From contig JAJEKV010000039.1 of NCBI GenBank assembly GCA_021234155.1, positions 4,942,745-5,006,744 on the forward strand: a DNA stretch of 64,000 nucleotides. Reading direction: 5' to 3'. Made by a program: the position numbers and the translations under genes. The notes beneath the pieces are model-generated. The model did no database searches. It was not told the DNA's origin and saw nothing but the letters and a program-made list of their open reading frames with translations. Positions 57,301-64,000 of this stretch are shown in pieces (the stretch's first letter is position 1; each line of letters starts with the position of its first letter). This DNA is from Isoetes taiwanensis (lineage: Eukaryota > Streptophyta > Lycopodiopsida > Isoetales > Isoetaceae).

Positions 57301-60300
57301 AGCATGTTCTGCAAGATGGACGTTTTGGCATTGCAGATAAAGGGATCAATCATCTGAAGGAAGTATTCACAGTTGGCATCTATAATCTTTGCAAATATTA
57401 GACATAGTATTGCTATGATTTACAAGACATTGCCTTTAGGGTTTGGATAAAAAGGGTAGCACTTCTTTTCAGGAACATTGCTTGAGGGTTATTAAGGGCA
57501 CTGTGCGTCGCGGTACAGATGGGCATATCATACACGTGAATGTTGACACAGATGTGATAATATCAGAGGAGCCTCCATATGGTATACTTTTATACTGCAC
57601 AAAAACACGTTAAGAACGCATTGTAAGCCAGAAGAGCTCTATCACATAATTGAACGTTTTGCACTTGGTCAACGGCGTCTTGAACTGTTTGGGAAAGACC
57701 ATAATATTCGTGCTGGTTGGGTGACCATTGGAAAGGGGCTCACTTCATCAAACTATAATACCCATTGACTAAGAATTCAAATATCATGAACATAATTAAT
57801 TCAGAGTTGGCTGTTCTCTGAGTCTTATATATTGTTGCAGACTTATTCAAAGTATTTCTCTGATGCGGAAGGTAAAGTATGGCAAGGAGGCTGTGGAAAC
57901 CCTCCAGCTGATGCTCCCCATTTGGTTGGCACAACCCTTGAGATAGAAGCACTTCGGCCCAAATCACCTCCACTTAGACCACAACAGCCGCCTTGGTCCC
58001 CAAGGCGCAAATTGCAGATCTCGGCCTTCAAGAAGTGACTTCTAGCAATAAGAAGCCTCCAGTTGCAGCATCTCCTACAGTTCCTCAAGATGGGCAAGTA
58101 GCACCGCCAAATGCTGGCCTACTACCGGTAGAGTCATCTGCCTGTTGCTGTGGTGGATGTTGTTGCTGGAGCTGATCTCAGTTCCCCTATGGTTCAAAAT
58201 CCAAAGGTTGCTCAAGATTCTTTTTTTGGCGATTCAGTAGCAAGACCCATTTGTTGCCTCTCAGACGTGATGGTGAGAAACTGGATAAAGATGTTTCAGA
58301 TTATTTAGGGATAGATACCGTTGAGCTTCCAAAAGAAACTACCAGCACTCAAGAGGGGACACCTGTGGAGGTTGTGGAAAGTACCCCAAATGGAAGTATA
58401 TCTGATGTTGGGAGGCCAGAATGAGGCCTTTTATTCATGTCACATGAAATTCAAATTTTGCCTTATCATGTACATTATATTTTGAGATATTGTAAGCTCA
58501 ATTCTGTAGTTGGAGCATTACACTCTGTATATAAAAATTTTGTGTACCATTTGGTGCTGGATTTGGTGCCCAAAGGCTCCATCAACGAACATTACAAAGT
58601 TTTCGTCTTTGCAATTAACCTTACTCCGTCTGAGTACTGACCCAGGGGCCAACACGCAATTCAAGTATTGCCGTTGCAGAGATAATAATTGAGATATTTT
58701 TGTTGTAGACTAGAAATTAGTAAGATATGCTGACTGACGATATTGTATATCACTGTTCTATCTGTTGTGGGTGGTGGTCGTCGTTGTCATGAACCCAATT
58801 TAGATGGAGATTATGACATTTTTTAAGCCCAATTTTGATGGAAATCAAGGGGAATGTTTTTCCTAGATTAGAAATTGATTTCGATTTAGGCTTCTTGCTT
58901 CATATTCATCCTTAAACCTAAATCTAGAGAATTATATATCGGATAATGGATGTGAATGGCTATTATGTCCAGTAGGTCATTACCTTTGTAAAGGGTTCTA
59001 GCAGCATTTCGGAGTCCTTTACATGGCATAATGGACCTCCTCATGGGAATTACCTAGTACAAGATTGTCTAGAAGCATCATTAGGATGTCAACTATTTAC
59101 ATTTTAGAAATACTTCTTAGATGGTTTTCCATGTAGGGTTTGGTCGTAGAAGCAAAGCACATGCCTCTAGATCAAGGCCATTCCCATTGCTACGTTCAAG
59201 GCTATTCCCATTGCTACCTGCCACTCTTGAACTTGAGTAATCTCTTGATGAATCCAGTTGCTACATATTCATCCCTAAACCTAAATCTAGCGAATTATAT
59301 ATCGAATAATGGATGTGAATGGCAATTATGTCTAGTAGGTCATTACGTCTGTAAAGGGTTCTAGCAGCATTTTGGAGTCCTTTACATGGCGTAATGGACC
59401 TCCTCGTGAGAATTACCTAGTATAAGATTGTCTAGAAGCATCATTGGGATGTCAACTATTTACATTTTAGAAATACTTCTTACATGGTTTTCCATGTAGG
59501 GTTTCGTCGTAGAAGCAAAGCACATGCCTCTAGATCAAGGCCATTCCCATTGCTGCGTTCAAGGCTATCCCCATTGCTACTTGCCACTCTTGAACTTGAG
59601 TAAACTCTTGATGGATCCAGTTGCTACAAGAAAATGTCTCATGAACATAGACACTAAGAGAAATGATGCCTTCTAACTTTGATTGCCCAAGACTGCCTCA
59701 AAAAAGAACAATAAAAGAAGTTACAGTTGATAAGTACAATTATGGTTATGTATGCTGACTCAACCAATTTTGGGTTGCCCCTAGGGGGGCAAACCCTGGC
59801 TTATGTGGATTTGTGGCATATCCTGGGTATGCTAGAATATACCCAGGTACCAGAAATGAATTATCTTATTATTATTATTATTTCTATTATCATCTTATTC
59901 TAACTGTGTTTATAACAATTGGAATCTATCCATGGCTAGATGAAATTCCACTACAATCCTATAGAAAACTTGTCCTTCCTTTCCTTCCTTCCTTCCTTCC
60001 TTCCCTTCCCTTCATTTTCCTTCCTTTTCTTTTCCATTCCTTCCTAACCGTGAATTACGTTTCATCCCTTTATCACAAAAAGTGACTTGGAACAAAGGTA
60101 GATAAGAAAACCCTTGTGTTCTTTCATTAAATAAGTGGAACGTTTAGCCATCATAAAACACAATTAGCAGGTTTGGAGTGGCAGTTTAAGCCAACGTCTT
60201 GGCTCTTGACCTTGGTTATCAAGGTCTACTCTATGAATGCAATCACAAGCAAGCCTACTGGGCCTACAAAATACCCCAAAAAATAGATCCGGAGATAGAA

Positions 60301-63300
60301 GATGACGTCAATTTCTGGTGCTTCTTCCATTCTGGCTTCTAACCCGCAAAACCATAGCCAAGGCTAATTCTATCTATGAGTCTTTCAAATTTCGTCTGCA
60401 AAAGAAATACTCTTTATTTGTAGATTTATTTTTTATAGTGGCCCATTATGCTCGAATAATTGTGATGGGAAGAACAAAAGAATATTTATTTTTGGATTGC
60501 CCCTAGGGGCAAATCCTCGCTTATGTGGTTTGTGGCATATCCTAGGTATGTGCTGGTGACTGCCCCAAACCCATTGTTCCCTGTAAACTGGCGTTAACCT
60601 GCGTTGTGGGCCGCTGATGTTTGAACTGGATAACTGGAAAAAACGCATGCAGCATCCGCTATGGCGACCTCCAAGAGGCGAAGCCCTCCAACCATTCCTG
60701 AGGGCCAAGCTTTTTGGATTATATGGCTCTATATCCGTTACCATTAGCAGATTCAAGAAAGATTTGTATCGTAAAGGGGATCCGTGCTATTCAAGATGAA
60801 AGATTCTTGGTGGAATTGAAGGAAGCTTTGCAAGCTTTTTAACAGTAAAGGTCCTAGACACATGGGTGTCTGGTACTGATCCATGTTCTTGGACGGGGAT
60901 CATTTGCACGGGCAAAAGAATTACAGCTATATTTCTAATCAAAGCTTGTCAGGATCAATATCTCCTGCAAGTTTTTAGCCTAGTTACAAATGTGAAAGTT
61001 CGCATTTGAGATACTGATACCAACAAATTAGCTTGGATCAGCTGGGCTAGTGCCTGAGGAGCTCTGACTGTTTGATTCAACAGTATCTCAGGTTGAAAAA
61101 GTTTGTGAAATTAGTGGATTTGGTATTTAGCGCCAAGTATTCCATAAAGTGGGCTAATGGCAAAATTATGTTCTAAAGCTAAAGGCAGAAGACATGACTC
61201 CAGTTAGCGACATTGGTTATGCTTACTCTCCTTGGGGCCTGCCTTCGTAATCTTCTTCCCAGTGTTCTTGGTTCCCCTGTAACCAGATACCTCCAAGCTA
61301 CAAGAATTCTTGACTGATTCACTTCGGACAAAGGTTGCTCTTCGGAGAGCACGGTATGATGAAAGTTGAGGGGGAGTTACCATCTATCGAGACAAAGGTG
61401 AAACACCCTCGCCCAAGGATCGACCCAACATGGATGCCAATCCAGAAGCCAACATGAACTGCAGCAAGGATGCACAAAATGTCAATGTTTTAAAATAGCA
61501 ATTTTGATTGATTGCAAAAACATCACTTTCAAGTACGATTTAAGCCACTTCAACCTCCGGGCATGGAGGGCAACCCTCTGTGCACAACACCTTGATTATT
61601 TAAGTTTTCATAGTTTATAGTGGAACAGAATGGCAAGTATTTGTGCGAAGGGGACTGTTTTAATAATGCACTGCATTTGGTTTTCTTTAGAGTAGTAAAC
61701 TATATTGGATATCCCAATCGAGCTGATGTCTTTGTGACTTTTATGTTCTCATGCACTACTAACATCACTATAGACTTGAAACAATTTTATTGCCATGTTG
61801 CACTCTAGGAATTTCCAAATGGTGTAACCATCTTGCAAAACAAAGATACCAAAGATATGTCCAAGTTAGAGTTCAACAAGCTTGGCTTTATTCAGCCAAA
61901 GCTATTTATACAAGGCCACTATGCATACAGAAATCACAGCCAAAACTAGTTATACAAGGCCACCATGCAGCCAAAACTAGTTACACAAGGCCACTCCAGA
62001 ATACCTTTAGGAATGCAAGGATCACTGAGTGTTCTTAGCATGGCCATGGCATGAGTAGATGTCTGATATTTGACCATAATCTTGGCTGTTTTGACTTCTG
62101 TATTGCTCCATAATGATGTCATGTTTTTTCAAGATAAATAATTATAGATGCCTTTTAGCATAAAAGCCAAGTATTGAGACAAATAATGATAGTAGCAATT
62201 TGCCTCCATAAGTTCATCAAATATACTCATCCGTGATACTTGAGAATCTCTATGACGGTGACCACAAAGTTGCAATTGCAATCCAGCTTTTAGAATAAGA
62301 TACCGGCCCCCGGCTTATAAAACATTATACATTATACAAAATTAATATTACAATAGAATTATACAAAATTAATATTACAATAGGAGCATCAATGATATTA
62401 CAATATTTCATATCTAATCTCAAGCTTTTCTCATCATTATTAGGTACAGGAGGCTGAAGTTCAAGGCACGCTAGAGATATGTCTTAAACTTGATGAAATG
62501 GAACTAACCAACAAGAAGAAGTTTGAGAGGGTATCAATGGTCTTGATGAATTATGCTCTTCGTTCAGACTATGAGAAGAGAGGACGGAAGCCAAAGAAAG
62601 GCGAGAAACCGAGGGATCCAGAATGGTTTTCAGTGCAGTCAGAAGAGCATACGTGGTGGCTTGTAATGTTCCAAGTGCAAAAAGAAAATTACAGCATATT
62701 GAAATGGGTCTTCGATCAGACAGAACTACCACGACTAATTGGGTTCTACAAATCAGGAGAATTGCTAAAAGTGGATGGCCACGGTTCCTTCAAAATCAGG
62801 TTTCATTTGGCTTCAGACCTAAAGACTGAGAAGGCAATGTATAACATATCTTCCACACCATTACAAACCCATAGCAATTGCATTTATTGTATATATAAAC
62901 TGAAAGAACAGAAGAGAGGCAGAAGTTCAAGCACCTTGGCATGTAACCAAGAATTGCCACCCAATAGGAACCAGAAGGATTCAAACTTTAATGCTATATT
63001 GCCAATTCCCCTGAACAGAGTTCACTTTTGCACCTTGCATGCATTAGTCAGAATTGTGGAGAAAATGATCCATCACAGTTGTTGCTTTGTCTGGAATATT
63101 AAAGGTGAGGAAGAAAGAAATGAAGGAATAGAAAGAGTGGAGAAGGTTTTATCAGAGGCCGGATTACATGGTGGTTTTGTCACATTGGAGAAGGATGAGA
63201 AGAAATCAATGAAGAGTTCAGTGCCTGCCAAAGTCTCTTTGGGTGGTGACAAAGCGCGACGCTTTTTGAAAAGCGTAGATCCAAAACGTAAAGGTATGTT

Positions 63301-63876
63301 TGAATTCGGAAAGAAGCTTGTGCAGGCCGAGAAGGATAGAACAGATAGAGCACGATCTACCATTAAAAAATTAGAAGCATGGAATGCATTTTCTGATTTA
63401 AATGCACTGTTGCAGAAGCATTCTTTCAACCCAGAAGATGCAAATGCTTTCAAAGATAGGGTCTCAAAGTTTACAACAAAGATACATTAAAAGCATGGGG
63501 AGAAAGCGAGGTTAGTCACTATATCCACATATTGCATGCACATGTGCCCTGGTTCGCCAAAACATATGGTAGTCTTGCAGTTTGGAATACTCAAGGTATG
63601 GAAAAATCGCATAAACAAGCAAAAACGTCCTTCCATAGAGCAACGCAGAGAGGTGGCAATAGATTGACATCCAAACCCTTGTACCAAATGAATCAGTGGT
63701 TCTATAGGAGACTAATTGCAAGGCATGAGAGAAATATGAGACGAAGAGCAAATCCTATAACTGAACTATCAAAAAAAAGGAAAAGGGAAGCTTGGATGAA
63801 GTCGAATGGCAAGGCAACACAAATGGAATGGAGATCAAGAAGACAACGAGTTGGAAGCAGCTGGAAGTTGGAATAG
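54304..63876 (+). CDS. Transposase-like gene of the giant element, two exons, copy B
   Basis: Exon 1 is 54304-55439 (donor cag|gtatgc), exon 2 is 62444-63876 (acceptor ttattag|gtacag); the intron is phase 0 and both sides are in frame. About 850 residues: an N-terminal domain ([20 protein letters not shown]), a coiled coil ([20 protein letters not shown]), basic [11 protein letters not shown], and [19 protein letters not shown]. Exon 2 has [52 protein letters not shown], and C-terminal [25 protein letters not shown]. The order D...D.K...CxxC...H.LH.L.RI...HVP.F...G.....GMEK is that of uncharacterised RNase H-fold transposase-like proteins; candidate acidic residues are D in KVDG, D in ASDLK and E in GMEK. 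Exon 1 has a frame change near 54885-54905 in both copies, and exon 2 one at about 63477 only in this copy. The exact family is unknown. Confidence 0.6.
55680..55860 (+). repeat. GGGTTGCCCC-motif repeat, unit 1, copy B
   Basis: gggttgcccctaggggggca with the body 'tttgttccctgtaaatgc' and 'ttgcgttgtgg'. A related unit is at 60494-60640 and a short one at 59772-59850. The body is followed by an open stretch ([20 protein letters not shown]) that I cannot assign. Confidence 0.55.
56043..56126 (+). pseudogene. Possible captured exon, unrecognised
   Basis: Flanked by acceptor ttatttag and donor ag|gtacgc, open as [20 protein letters not shown] then FQHRVLPR. It may be part of the same captured transcript as neighbouring pieces; no family is recognised. 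Confidence 0.3.
57473..58424 (+). pseudogene. METTL14/MTB-like m6A methyltransferase fragment, copy B
   Basis: Three exon-like pieces. 57473-57581 (acceptor ttttcag, donor g|gtatac) reads [20 protein letters not shown] then [16 protein letters not shown]. About 57628-57760 reads [39 protein letters not shown]. 57841-58424 reads [20 protein letters not shown] and ends SISDVGRPE plus stop. This is the C-terminal part of the MT-A70 domain and the tail of the plant METTL14-type subunit of the mRNA adenosine N6-methyltransferase. The N-terminal two thirds, with the rest of the MT-A70 fold, is missing, and the third exon has frame changes. It sits in the intron of the transposase-like gene, same strand, so it looks captured. 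Confidence 0.82.
58904..59629 (+). repeat. Tandem duplication, two units of about 360 bp, copy B
   Basis: Same structure as 16411-17130. Confidence 0.85.
59877..59878. other. Empty site of the Helitron
   Basis: Sequence ...cttattattatta|ttatttctatt... is continuous here. The Helitron of copy A lies between the same A and T. Confidence 0.9.
59973..60048 (+). repeat. (CCTT)n microsatellite, copy B only
   Basis: ccttccttccttccttcctt runs with interruptions. Copy A has only 'cagctg' at this place (19733-19738). Confidence 0.8.
60494..60640 (+). repeat. GGGTTGCCCC-motif repeat, unit 2, copy B
   Basis: ggattgcccctaggggcaaa, then 'ccattgttccctgtaaactg' and 'gcgttgtgg'. Confidence 0.55.
60795..61008 (+). 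pseudogene. LRR receptor N-terminal fragment (LRRNT_2), copy B
   Basis: Same fragment as 20484-20697. The frame is broken at 'gctttttaacagtaaaggtcc', where copy A reads 'gctttaacaggcagtgtcc'. It keeps [19 protein letters not shown]. Confidence 0.7.
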
Positions 63877-64000
63877 ATTCCCGTGGGATTCACCTCTATT
63901 GTAGGTATATATGCCATGTGCGTTCCTTAGGTTGCCAAAAACCCATTGTATTACGACAGTTCCATATGAAAAACCCTTTGTATACGACTACATTATTTGT

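Larger units (their letters stand above)
53167..64000. mobile_element. Giant TIR element, left half, copy B (runs off the window)
   Basis: Left TIR CATTAGGGCGTATTTGGGG at 53167. The content matches 10671-23680 without the Helitron. The right half lies beyond the window. Confidence 0.75.

Noticed and set aside
1-64000. CRISPR-like array among the tandem repeats
   Set aside because: Repeats are long, few and lack regular unique spacers; the sequence is eukaryotic.

Overview
The window reads as nuclear DNA of a land plant with a repeat-dense genome. The evidence is Ty3/gypsy and copia LTR retrotransposons, a Helitron, MITE-like elements, introns with plant-type GT/AG borders, and fragments of plant housekeeping genes: an METTL14/MTB-type m6A methyltransferase, a CYP51-type P450, an LRR receptor N-terminus and a plastid-division MinE. 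I cannot name the species. No ordinary intact host gene is visible.

The main fact of the window is a direct duplication. Bases 1-17379 plus 19639-23680 (copy A) match 42513-59877 plus 59878-64000 (copy B) base for base over long stretches. Both copies run off the window. Copy A carries a 2.26-kb Helitron (17380-19638) that copy B lacks at a clean A|T empty site. Copy B carries a (CCTT)n tract that copy A lacks.

Both copies hold the same nest of elements. (1) A plus-strand retroelement 'P' contributes an LTR end, a PBS-like site and the start of gag. (2) Its gag is split by a minus-strand Ty3/gypsy element 'M' (1183-10156; 43695-52656) flanked by the 5-bp duplication AAGAT. (3) P gag stops where a copia-type LTR 'R' begins (10321; 52820). 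(4) R is split by a 20.9-kb element with about 31-bp terminal inverted repeats (10671-31584; copy B from 53167 to beyond the window). This giant element carries a two-exon plus-strand gene that looks like an RNase H-fold transposase of a family I cannot name, an unrecognised multi-exon minus-strand gene, METTL14 and LRR fragments inside the long intron, and five hairpin repeats near its right end. An uninterrupted copy of R at 37012-37464 gives the reference empty site for the giant element.

Between the copies (31585-42512) lie the rest of R, a CYP51-like exon, a small TIR element, a broken minE-like gene, a head-to-head pair of copia LTR ends, a copia pol scrap, and the 3' part of a chromovirus 'C' (RNase H, integrase, chromodomain-like region, polypurine tract, LTR start at 41489).

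Differences between the copies concentrate at CAG/CTG trinucleotides and go both ways. This looks more like sequencing or consensus error at CHG-methylated sites in repeats than like evolution, so many apparent frameshifts here, especially in copy A, should not be trusted.
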